A stretch of DNA of 64,000 bases from Ptiloglossa arizonensis (taxonomy: Eukaryota; Arthropoda; Insecta; Hymenoptera; Colletidae), in contig NW_027479401.1 of the NCBI RefSeq assembly GCF_051014685.1, positions 1-64,000 on the forward strand, written 5' to 3'. Positions 50,661 to 61,444 of the stretch are shown piece by piece; position 1 is the stretch's first letter, and every line of letters begins with the position of its first letter. A program made the translations under genes and the position numbers. Below the pieces are notes generated by a model. It was given only the letters and a program-made list of their open reading frames with translations, did not search any database and was not told where the DNA came from.

Positions 50661-51814
50661 CAAGCTGCCATATCTCGCGAACGGATTGACCAATCCGCAA
50701 AATTTCTGTTGTATCTGAAAGTAGAAACTCGCCCGATTACAACGGTGTGCGTACTTTTCCCCTAGGCCGTTCTAGTTATGCTTGTCGAGCATCAGAACTG
50801 CGAAAATTTTGAGTTTCTCGAGCGATTCTTACCTCCAAACTGCCATATCTCGCGAACGGATTGACCAATCCGCAAAATTTCTGTTGCATCAGAAAGTAGA
50901 AACTCGCCCGATTACAACGTTATGCGTACTTTTCCCCTAGGCCGTTCTAGTTATTCGTTTCGAGCATCAGAACTGCGAAAATTCTGAGTTTCTCAAGCGT
51001 TTCTTACATCCAAACTGCAATATCTCGCGAGCGGATTGACCAATCCGCAAAATTTCTGTTGCATCTGAAGGTAGAAACTCGCCCGATTACAACGGTATGC
51101 GTACTTTTCCCCTAGGCCGTTCTAGTTATTCGTTTCGAGCATCAGAACTGCGAAAATTTTGAGTTTCTCAAGCGTTTCTTACCTCCAAACTGTCATATCT
51201 CGCGAACGGATTGACCAATCCTCAAAATTTCTGTTGCATCTGAAAGTAGAAACTCGCCCGATTACAACGGTATGCGTACTTTTCCCCTAGCCCGTTCTAG
51301 TTATTCGTTTCGAGCATCAGAACTGCGAAAATTTTGAGTTTCTCAAGCGTTTCTCACCTCCAAGCTGCCATATCTCGCGAACGGATTGACCAATCCGCAA
51401 AATTTCTGTTGCATCTGAAAGTAGAAACTCGCCCGATTACAACGGTGTGCGTACTTTTCCCCTAGGCCGTTCTAGTTATGCTTGTCGAGCATCAGAACTG
51501 CGAAAATTTTGAGTTTCTCGAGCGATTCTTACCTCCAAACTGCCATAACTCGCGAACGGATTGACCAATCCGCAAAATTTCTGTTGCATCAGAAAGTAGA
51601 AACTCGCCCGATTACAACGTTATGCGTACTTTTCCCCTAGGCCGTTCTAGTTATTCGTTTCGAGCATCAGAACTGCGAAAATTCTGAGTTTCTCAAGCGT
51701 TTCTTACATCCAAACTGCAATATCTCGCGAGCGGATTGACCAATCCGCAAAATTTCTGTTGCATCTGAAGGTAGAAACTCGCCCGATTACAACGGTATGC
51801 GTACTTTTCCCCTA
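50657..51814 (+). repeat. 4-monomer duplication (700 bp) with chimeric junction
   Basis: 50,657-51,356 is a 4-mer containing agcgattctt, catcagaa/cgttatg, attctgag/gcaatat and ctgtcat/cctcaaaa. It repeats from 51,357 to about 51,814 before the array switches again. The junction monomer reads 'gtttctcacctccaagctg': its 'ctcacct' belongs to the cacctac type and its 'ccaagctgcc' to the gttgctt type. 'ccataactcg' near 51,544 is private to copy 2. Confidence 0.82.
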
Positions 51815-52140
51815 GCCCGTTCTAGTTATTCGTTTCGAGCAACAGAACCGCGAAAATTTTGAGTTTCTCAAGCGTTTCTTACCTCCAAACTGCCATATCT
51901 CGCGAGCGGATTGACCAATCCGCAAAATTTCTGATGCATCTGAAAGTAGAAACTCGCCCGATTACAACGGTATGCGTACTTTTCCCCTAGCCCGTTCTAG
52001 TTATTCGTTTCGAGCAACAGAACTGCGAAAATTTTGAGTTTCTCAAGCGTTGCTTACCTCCAAGCTGCCATATCTCGCGAAAGGATTGACCAATCCGCAA
52101 AATTTCTGTTGCATCTGAAGGTCGAAACTCGCCCCATTAC
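51815..52140 (+). repeat. Short recombinant segment with second chimeric monomer
   Basis: 51,815-52,070 matches 50,415-50,670 (offset 1,400 bp, 8 monomers). Near 52,070-52,082 the 'caagctgcc' monomer continues as 'tcgcgaaaggattg' and 'ggtcgaaactcg', features that elsewhere belong to the HOR type 2 or 12 monomer. It is therefore a fusion of two types, and the array switches here to the 47,700 series. 'cgccccatt' near 52,131 is private. Confidence 0.8.
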
Positions 52141-54880
52141 AACGGTATGCGTACTTTTCCCCTAGGCCGTTCTAGTTATTCGTTTCGAGCATCAGAACTG
52201 CGAAAATTTTGAGTTTCTCAAGCGTTTCTTACCTCCAAACTGCCATACCTCGCGAACGGATTGACCAATCCGCAAAATTTCTGTTGCATCTGAAAGTAGA
52301 AACTCGCCCGATTACAACACTATGCGTACTTTTCCCCTAGGCCGTTCTAGTTATTCGTTTCGAGCATCAGAACTGCGAAAATTTTGAGTTTCTCAAGCGT
52401 TTCTTACTTCCAAACTGCCATATCTCGCGAACGGATTGACCAATCCGCAAAATTTCTGTTGCATCTGAAGGTAGAAACTCGCCCGATTACAACGGTATGC
52501 GTACTTTTCCCCTAGGCCGTTCTAGTTATTCGTTTCGAGCATCAGAACTGCGAAAATTTTGAGTTTCTCAAGCGTTTCTTACTTCCAAACTGCCATATCT
52601 CGCGAACGGATTGACCAATCCGCAAAATTTCTGTTGCATCTGAAAGTAGAAACTCGCCCGATTACAACGGTATGCGTACTTTTCCCCTACCCCGTTCTAG
52701 TTATTCGTTTCGAGCATCAGAACTGCGAAAATTTTGAGTTTCTCAAGCGTTTCTTACTTCCAAACTGCCATATCTCGCGAACGGATTGACCAATCCGCAA
52801 AATTTCTGTTGCATCTGAAGGTAGAAACTCGCCCGATTACAACGGTATGCGTACTTTTCCCCTAGGCCGTTCTAGTTATTCGTTTCGAGCATCAGAACTG
52901 CGAAAATTTTGAGTTTCTCAAGCGTTTCTTACTTCCAAACTGCCATATCTCGCGAACGGATTGACCAATCCGCAAAATTTCTGTTGCATCTGAAAGTAGA
53001 AACTCGCCCGATTACAACGGTATGCGTACTTTTCCCCTAGCCCGTTCTAGTTATTCGTTTCGAGCAACAGAACTGCGAAAATTTTGAGTTTCTCAAGCGT
53101 TTCTTACATCCAAACTGCCATATCTCGCGAACGGATTGACCAATCCGCAAAATTTCTGTTGCATCTGAAAGTAGAAACTCGCCCGATTACAAAGGTATGC
53201 GTACTTTTCCCCTAGGCCGTTCTAGTGATTCGTTTCGAGCATCAGAACTGCGAAAATTTTGAGTTTCTCAAGCGTTTCTTACCTCCAAACTGCCATATCT
53301 CGCGAACGGATTGACCAATCCGCAAAATTTCTGTTGCATCTGAAAGTAGAAACTCGCCCGATTACAACGGTATGCGTACTTTTCCCCTAGCCCGTTCAAG
53401 TTATTCGTTTCGAGCAACAGAACTGCGAAAATGTTGAGTTTCTCAAGCGTTGCTTACCTCCAAACTGTCATATCTCGCGAACGGATTGACCAATCCGCAA
53501 AATTTCTGTTGTATCTGAAAGTAGAAACTCGCCCGAATACAACACTATGCGTACTTTTCCCCTAGGCCGTTCTAGTTATTCGTTTCGAGCATCAGAACTG
53601 TGCAAATTTTGAGTTTCTCAACCGTTTCTTACTTCCAAACTGCCATATCTCGCGAACGGATTGACCAATCCGCAAAATTTCTGTTGCATCTGAAAGTAGA
53701 AACTCGCCCGATTACAACGGTATGCGTACTTTTCCTCTAGGCCGTTCTAGTTATTCGTTTCGAGCATCAGAACTGCGAAAATTTTGAGTTTCTCAAGCGT
53801 TTCGTACCTCCAAACTGCCATATCTCGCGAACGGATTGACCAATCCGCAAAATTTCTGATGCATCTGAAAGTAGAAACTCGCCCGATTACAACGGTATGC
53901 GTACTTTTCCCCTAGCCCGTTCTAGTTATTCGTTTCGAGCATCAGAAATGTGAAAATTTTGAGTTTCTCAAGCGTTTCTTACCTCCAAACTGCCATATCT
54001 CGCGAACGGATAGACCAATCCGCAAAATTTCTGTTGCATCTGAAAGTAGAAACTCGCCCAATTGAAACGGTATGTTTGCTTTTCTCCTGGGCCATTCTAG
54101 TTATTCGTTTCGAGCATCAGAACTGTGCAAATTTTGAGTTTCTCAACCGTTTCTTACCTCCAAACTGCCATATCTCGCGAACGGATTTTCCAATCCGCAA
54201 AATTTCTGTTGCATCTGAAAGTAGAAACTCGTCCGATTACAACGGTATGCGTACTTTTCCCCTAGGCCGTTCTAGTTATTCGTTTCGAGCATCAGAACTG
54301 TGGAATATTTTAGTTTCTCAAGCGTTTCTTACTTCCAAACTGCCATATCTCGCGAACGGATTGACCAATCCGCAATATTTCTGTTGCATCTGAAAGTAGA
54401 AACTCGCCCGATTACAACGGTGTGCGTACTTTTCCCCTAGGCCGTTCTTGTTACTCGTTTCGAGCATCAGAACCGCGAAAATTTTGAGTTTCTCAAGCGT
54501 TTCTTACATCCAAACTGCCATATCTCGCGAACGGATTGACCAATCCGCAAAATTTCTGTTGCATCTGAAGGTAGAAACTCGCCCGATTACAACTGTATGC
54601 GTACTTTTCCCCTAGCCCGTTCTAGTTATACGTTTCGAGCAACAGAACCGCGAAAATTTTGAGTTTCTCAAGCGTTTCTTACCTCCAAACTGCCATATCT
54701 CGCGAGCGGATTGACCAATCCGCAAAATTTCTGATGCATCTGAAAGTAGAAACTCGCCCGATTACAACGGTATGCGTACTTTTCCCCTAGCCCGTTCTAG
54801 TTATTCGTTTCGAGCAACAGAACTGCGAAAATTTTGAGTTTCTCAAGCGTTGCTTACCTCCAAGCTGCCATATCTCGCGA
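52141..54880 (+). repeat. Copy of 47,760-50,680 at 25- then 24-monomer offset
   Basis: The series catacctcg, aacacta, ggtag, catcc, 'gtgattcg', 'gttgtatc', 'cgaatacaacacta', 'tttcctctagg', CAATTG/ctcctgggcc (54,059), gaatatttta, cttgttactcg and accgcg/agcgg follows that after 47,760. The offset is 4,375 bp at catacctcg and 4,200 bp from about 53,100 onward, so one monomer was lost relative to the upstream copy. A private 'cccctaccccg' near 52,685 removes the TAG of that monomer. Confidence 0.78.
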
Positions 54881-55019
54881 ACGGATTGACCAATCCGCAA
54901 AATTTCTGTTGCATCTGAAAGTAGAAACTCGCCCGATTACAACGGTGTGCGTACTTTTCCCCTAGGCCGTTCTAGTTATGCTTGTCGAGCATCAGAACTG
55001 CGAAAATTTTGAGTTTCTC
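53221..55019 (+). repeat. 12-monomer duplication, copy 1 (offset 2,100 bp)
   Basis: From 'tctagtgatt' at 53,221 to about 55,019 the sequence recurs 2,100 bp downstream, with shared rare marks 'cccgttcaag' (53,393), 'gttgtatc', 'gaaatgtg' (53,946), 'tggaatatttt' (54,301) and 'ttatacg' (54,626). The 300 bp that follow (55,020-55,320) instead match 52,745-53,035 and bridge to the second copy. Confidence 0.82.
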
Positions 55020-55320
55020 AAGCGTTTCTTACTTCCAAACTGCCATATCTCGCGAACGGATTGACCAATCCGCAAAATTTCTGTTGCATCTGAAGGTAGA
55101 AACTCGCCCGATTACAACGGTATGCGTACTTTTCCCCTAGGCCGTTCTAGTTATTCGTTTCGAGCATCAGAACTGCGAAAATTTTGAGTTTCTCAAGCGT
55201 TTCTTACTTCCAAACTGCCATATCTCGCGAACGGATTGACCAATCCGCAAAATTTCTGTTGCATCTGAAAGTAGAAACTCGCCCGATTACAACGGTATGC
55301 GTACTTTTCCCCTAGCCCGT

Positions 55321-57119
55321 TCTAGTGATTCGTTTCGAGCATCAGAACTGCGAAAATTTTGAGTTTCTCAAGCGTTTCTTACCTCCAAACTGCCATATCT
55401 CGCGAACGGATTGACCAATCCGCAAAATTTCTGTTGCATCTGAAAGTAGAAACTCGCCCGATTACAACGGTATGCGTACTTTTCCCCTAGCCCGTTCAAG
55501 TTATTCGTTTCGAGCAACAGAACTGCGAAAATGTTGAGTTTCTCAAGCGTTGCTTACCTCCAAACTGTCATATCTCGCGAACGGATTGACCAATCCGCAA
55601 AATTTCTGTTGTATCTGAAAGTAGAAACTCGCCCGAATACAACACTATGCGTACTTTTCCCCTAGGCCGTTCTAGTTATTCGTTTCGAGCATCAGAACTG
55701 TGCAAATTTTGAGTTTCTCAACCGTTTCTTACTTCCAAACTGCCATATCTCGCGAACGGATTGACCAATCCGCAAAATTTCTGTTGCATCTGAAAGTAGA
55801 AACTCGCCCGATTACAACGGTATGCGTACTTTTCCTCTAGGCCGTTCTAGTTATTCGTTTCGAGCATCAGAACTGCGAAAATTTTGAGTTTCTCAAGCGT
55901 TTCGTACCTCCAAACTGCCATATCTCGCGAACGGATTGACCAATCCGCAAAATTTCTGATGCATCTGAAAGTAGAAACTCGCCCGATTACAACGGTATGC
56001 GTACTTTTCCCCTAGCCCGTTCTAGTTATTCGTTTCGAGCATCAGAAATGTGAAAATTTTGAGTTTCTCAAGCGTTTCTTACCTCCAAACTGCCATATCT
56101 CGCGAACGGATAGACCAATCCGCAAAATTTCTGTTGCATCTGAAAGTAGAAACTCGCCCAATTGAAACGGTATGTTTGCTTTTCTCCTGGGCCATTCTAG
56201 TTATTCGTTTCGAGCATCAGAACTGTGCAAATTTTGAGTTTCTCAACCGTTTCTTACCTCCAAACTGCCATATCTCGCGAACGGATTTTCCAATCCGCAA
56301 AATTTCTGTTGCATCTGAAAGTAGAAACTCGTCCGATTACAACGGTATGCGTACTTTTCCCCTAGGCCGTTCTAGTTATTCGTTTCGAGCATCAGAACTG
56401 TGGAATATTTTAGTTTCTCAAGCGTTTCTTACTTCCAAACTGCCATATCTCGCGAACGGATTGACCAATCCGCAATATTTCTGTTGCATCTGAAAGTAGA
56501 AACTCGCCCGATTACAACGGTGTGCGTACTTTTCCCCTAGGCCGTTCTTGTTACTCGTTTCGAGCATCAGAACCGCGAAAATTTTGAGTTTCTCAAGCGT
56601 TTCTTACATCCAAACTGCCATATCTCGCGAACGGATTGACCAATCCGCAAAATTTCTGTTGCATCTGAAGGTAGAAACTCGCCCGATTACAACTGTATGC
56701 GTACTTTTCCCCTAGCCCGTTCTAGTTATACGTTTCGAGCAACAGAACCGCGAAAATTTTGAGTTTCTCAAGCGTTTCTTACCTCCAAACTGCCATATCT
56801 CGCGAGCGGATTGACCAATCCGCAAAATTTCTGATGCATCTGAAAGTAGAAACTCGCCCGATTACAACGGTATGCGTACTTTTCCCCTCGCCCGTTCTAG
56901 TTATTCGTTTCGAGCAACAGAACTGCGAAAATTTTGAGTTTCTCAAGCGTTGCTTACCTCCAAGCTGCCATATCTCGCGAACGGATTGACCAATCCGCAA
57001 AATTTCTGTTGCATCTGAAAGTAGAAACTCGCCCGATTACAACGGTGTGCGTACTTTTCCCCTAGGCCGTTCTAGTTATGCTTGTCGAGCATCAGAACTG
57101 CGAAAATTTTGAGTTTCTC
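55321..57119 (+). repeat. 12-monomer duplication, copy 2
   Basis: Second copy, starting at the same 'tctagtgatt' mark but preceded by 'tagcccgt' instead of 'taggccgt', which places the junction near 55,315-55,325. It matches copy 1 at all rare marks. One visible difference is 'cccctcgccc' near 56,889 against 'cccctagccc' at 54,789. Beyond 57,119 it continues into a block B copy (ctcgagcgattctt). Confidence 0.83.
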
Positions 57120-58590
57120 GAGCGATTCTTACCTCCAAACTGCCATATCTCGCGAACGGATTGACCAATCCGCAAAATTTCTGTTGCATCAGAAAGTAGA
57201 AACTCGCCCGATTACAACGTTATGCGTACTTTTCCCCTAGGCCGTTCTACTTATTCGTTTCGAGCATCAGAACTGCGAAAATTCTGAGTTTCTCAAGCGT
57301 TTCTTACATCCAAACTGCAATATCTCGCGAGCGGATTGACCAATCCGCAAAATTTCTGTTGCATCTGAAGGTAGAAACTCGCCCGATTACAACGGTATGC
57401 GTACTTTTCCCCTAGGCCGTTCTAGTTATTCGTTTCGAGCATCAGAACTGCGAAAATTTTGAGTTTCTCAAGCGTTTCTCACCTACAAACTGCCACATCT
57501 CGCGAACGGATTGTCCAATCCGCAAAATTTCTGATGCATCTTAAAGTAGAAACTCGCCCGATTACAACTGTGTGCGTACTTTTCCCCTAGCCCGTTCTAG
57601 TTATTCGTTTCGAGCAACAGAACTGCGAAAATTTTGAGTTTCTCAAGCGTTGCTTACCTCCAAACTGCCATACCTCGCGAACGGATTGACCAATCCGCAA
57701 AATTTCTGTTGCATCTGAAAGTAGAAACTCGCCCGATTACAACGGTGTGCGTACTTTTCCCCTAGGCCGTTCTTGTTATTCGTTTCGAGCATCAGAACCG
57801 CGAAAATTTTGAGTTTCTCAAACGTTTCTTACATCCAAACCGCCGTATCTCGCGAACGGATTGACCAATCCGCAAAATTTCTGTTGCATCTGAAAGTAGA
57901 AACTCGTCCGATTACAACGGTATGCGTACTTTTCCCCTAGGCCGTTCTAGTTATTCGTTTCGAGCATCAGAACTGCGAAAATTTTGAGTTTCTCAAGCGT
58001 TTCTTACCTCCAAACTGTCATATCTCGCGAACGGATTGACCAATCCTCAAAATTTCTGTTGCATCTGAAAGTAGAAACTCGCCCGATTACAACGGTATGC
58101 GTACTTTTCCCCTAGCCCGTTCTAGTTATTCGTTTCGAGCATCAGAACTGCGAAAATTTTGAGTTTCTCAAGCGTTTCTCACCTACAAACTGCCACATCT
58201 CGCGAACGGATTGTCCAATCCGCAAAATTTCTCATGCATCTGAAAGTAGAGACTTGCCCGATTACAACTGTATGCCTACATTTCCCCTAGGCCGTTCTTG
58301 TTATTCGTTTCGAGCATCAGAACCGCGAAAATTTTGAGTTTCTCAAGCGTTTCTTACCTCCAAACTGCCATATCTCGCGAGCGGATTGACCAATCCGCAA
58401 AATTTCTGTTGCATCTGAAAGTAGAAACTCGCCCGATTACAACGGTGTGCGTACTTTTCCCCTAGGCCGTTCTAGTTATGCTTGTCGAGCATCAGAACTT
58501 CGAAAATTTTGAGTTTCTCGAGCGTTTCTTACCTCCAAACTGCCATATCTCGCAAACGGATTGACCAATCCGCAAAATTTCTGTTGCATC
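57000..58590 (+). repeat. Block B, third occurrence
   Basis: Runs caagctgcc, agcgattctt, cgttatg/attctgag, cacctac/catcttaaag, catacctcg, catccaaaccgcc (here 'ccgtatc' near 57,844), ctgtcat/cctcaaaa, gcctacattt, gtgtg/gcttg/ctcgag. Private changes are 'ttctacttat' (57,246), 'ctcatgcatc' (58,231), 'gacttgcccg' (58,251), 'aacttcg' (58,496) and 'cgcaaacgg' (58,552). It ends in the tagatactcg-type monomer, here 'tgcagatactcg'. Confidence 0.8.
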
Positions 58591-61444
58591 TGAATGCAGA
58601 TACTCGCCCGATTACAACGGTATGAGTACTTTTCCCCTAGGCCGTTCTAGTTATTCGTTTCTAGCATCAGAAGTGTGAAAATTTTGAGTTTCTCAACCGT
58701 TTCTTACCTCCAAACTGCCATATCTCGCGAACGGATAGACCAATCCGCAAAATTTCTGTTGCATCTGAAAGTAGAAACTCGCCCAATTGAAACGGTATGT
58801 TTGCTTTTCTCCTGGGCGATTCTAGTTATTCGTTTCGAGCATCAGAACTGTGCAAATTTTGAGTTTCTCAACCGTTTCTTACCTCCAAACTGCCATATCT
58901 CGCGAACGGATTTTCCAATCCGCAAAATTTCTGTTGCATCTGAAAGTAGAAACTCGTCCGATTACAACGGTATGCGTACTTTTCCCCTAGGCCGTTCTAG
59001 TTATTCGTTTTGAGCATCAGAACTGTGAAAATTTTTAATTTCTCAAGCGTTTCTTACATCCAAACTGCCATATCACGCGAACGGATTGACCAATCCGCAA
59101 AATTTCTGTTGCATCTGAAAGTAGAAACTCGCCCGATTACAACGGTATGCGTACTTTTCCCCTAGGCCGTTCTAGTGATTCGTTTCGAGCATCAGAACTG
59201 CGAAAATTTTGAGTTTCTCAATTGTTTCTTACCTCCAAACTGCCATATCTCGCGAACGGATTGACCAATCCGCAAAATTTCTGTTGCATCTGAAAGTAGA
59301 AACTCGCCCGATTACAACGGTATGCGTACTTATCCCCTAGCCCGTTCTAGTTATTCGTTTCGAGCAACAGAACTGCGAAAATTTGGAGTTTCTCAATTGT
59401 TTCTTACCTCCAAACTGCCATATCTCGCGAACGGATTGACCAATCCGCAAAATTTCTGTTGCATCTGAAAGTAGAAACTCGCCCGATTACAACACTATGC
59501 GTACTTTTCCCCTAGGCCGTTCTAGTTATTCGTTTCGAGCATCAGAACTGCGAAAATTTTGAGTTTCTCAAGCGTTTCTTACTTCCAAACTGCCATATCT
59601 CGCGAACGGATTGACCAATCCGCAAAATTTCTGTTGCATCTGAAGGTAGAAACTCGCCCGATTACAACGGTATGCGTACTTTTCCCCTAGGCCGTTCTAG
59701 TTATTCGTTTCGAGCATCAGAACTGCGAAAATTTTGAGTTTGTCAAACGTTTCGTACCTCCAAACTGCCATATCTCGCGAACGGATTGACCAATCCGCAA
59801 AATTTCTGATGCATCTGAAAGTAGAAACTCGCCCGATTACAACGGTATGCGTACGTTTCCCCTAGGCCGTTCTGGTTATTCGTTTCGAGCATCAGAACTG
59901 TGAAAATTTTGAGTTTCTCAACCGTTTCTTACCTCCGGAGTGCCATATCTCGCGAACGGATTGACCAATCCGCAAAATTTCTGTTGCATCTGAAAGTAGA
60001 AATTCGCCCGATTACAACGGTGTGCGTACTTTTCCCCTAGGCCGTTCTAGTTATGCTTGTCGAGCATCAGAACTGCGAAAATTTTGAGTTTCTCAAGCGT
60101 TTCTTACCTCCAAACTGCCATATCTCGCGAACGGATTGACCAATCCGCAAAATTTCTGTTGCATCTGAAAGAATAAACTCGCCCGATTACAACGGTATGC
60201 GTACTTTTCCCCTAGGCCGTTCTATTTATTCGTTTCGAGCATCAGAACTGCGAAAATTTTGATTTTCTCAAGCGTTTCTTACTTCCAAACTGCCATATCT
60301 CGCGAAAGGATTGACCAATCCGCAAAATTTCTGTTGCATCTGAAGGTCGAAACTCGCCCGATTACAACGGTATGCGTACTTTTCCCCTAGGCCGTTCTAG
60401 TTATTCGTTTCGAGCATCAGAACTGCGAAAATTTTGAGTTTCTCAAGCGTTTCTTACCTCCAAACTGCCATACCTCGCGAACGGATTGACCAATCCGCAA
60501 AATTTCTGTTGCATCTGAAAGTAGAAACTCGCCCGATTACAACACTATGCGTACTTTTCCCCTAGGCCGTTCTAGTTATTCGTTTCGAGCATCAGAACTG
60601 CGAAAATTTTGAGTTTCTCAAGCGTTTCTTACTTCCAAACTGCCATATCTCGCGAACGGATTGACCAATCCGCAAAATTTCTGTTGCATCTGAAAGTAGA
60701 AACTCGCCCGATTACAACGGTATGCGTACTTTTCCCCTAGCCCGTTCTAGTTATTCGTTTCGAGCAACAGAACTGCGAAAATTTTGAGTTTCTCAAGCGT
60801 TTCTTACATCCAAACTGCCATATCTCGCGAACGGATTGACCAATCCGCAAAATTTCTGTTGCATCTGAAAGTAGAAACTCGCCCGATTACAACACTATGC
60901 GTACTTTTCCCCTAGGCCGTTCTAGTTATTCGTTTCGAGCATCAGAACTGCGAAAATTTTGAGTTTCTCAAGCGTTTCTTACTTCCAAACTGCCATATCT
61001 CGCGAACGGATTGACCAATCCGCAAAATTTCTGTTGCATCTGAAGGTAGAAACTCGCCCGATTACAAAGGTATGCGTACTTTTCCCCTAGGCCGTTCTAG
61101 TGATTCGTTTCGAGCATCAGAACTGCGAAAATTTTGAGTTTCTCAAGCGTTTCTTACCTCCAAACTTCCATATCTCGCGAACGGATTGACCAACCCGCAA
61201 AATTTCTGTTGCATCTGAAAGTAGAAACTCGCCCGATTACAACGGTATGCGTACTTTTCCCCTAGCCCGTTCTAGTTATTCGTTTCGAGCAACAGAACTG
61301 CGAAAATGTTGAGTTTCTCAAGCGTTGCTTACCTCCAAACTGTCATATCTCGCGAACGGATTGACCAATCCGCAAAATTTCTGTTGTATCTGAAAGTAGA
61401 AACTCGCCCGAATACAACACTATGCGTACTTTTCCCCTAGGCCG
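58591..61444 (+). repeat. Mosaic segment with left-edge-like and HOR-derived monomers
   Basis: Contains a CAATTG/ctcctgggc pair (58,789; here 'gggcgatt'), two successive monomers with the otherwise unseen 'tctcaattgtttctt' (59,219 and 59,394), an 'acttatcccc' monomer (59,330) otherwise seen only at 351, 2,279 and 2,979, HOR monomers 7-14 in shortened form (59,490-60,650), then catcc, caaacttcca, gttgtatc and cgaatacaacacta as at 44,900-45,320. Confidence 0.75.

Noticed and set aside
52559..56989. 76-codon frames at 52,559-52,789 and 56,759-56,989
   Set aside because: Each exists only because of a private base change in CCTAGG (to cctac or cctcg). The matching monomers elsewhere are closed.
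780..57000. Minus-strand frames at 780-992, 26,976-27,167, 35,201-35,392, 38,701-38,892 and 56,779-57,000
   Set aside because: Reverse readings of the same monomer, open by chance where variants remove a stop. No independent gene signal.
4076..59013. Fourteen open frames of 112-147 codons with nearly the same product, as a possible gene family
   Set aside because: They are the satellite sequence itself read through two to three monomers, opened by TAG-to-TGG in one variant type. They end at the next chance stop, differ only as the repeats differ, and show no domain or start context.
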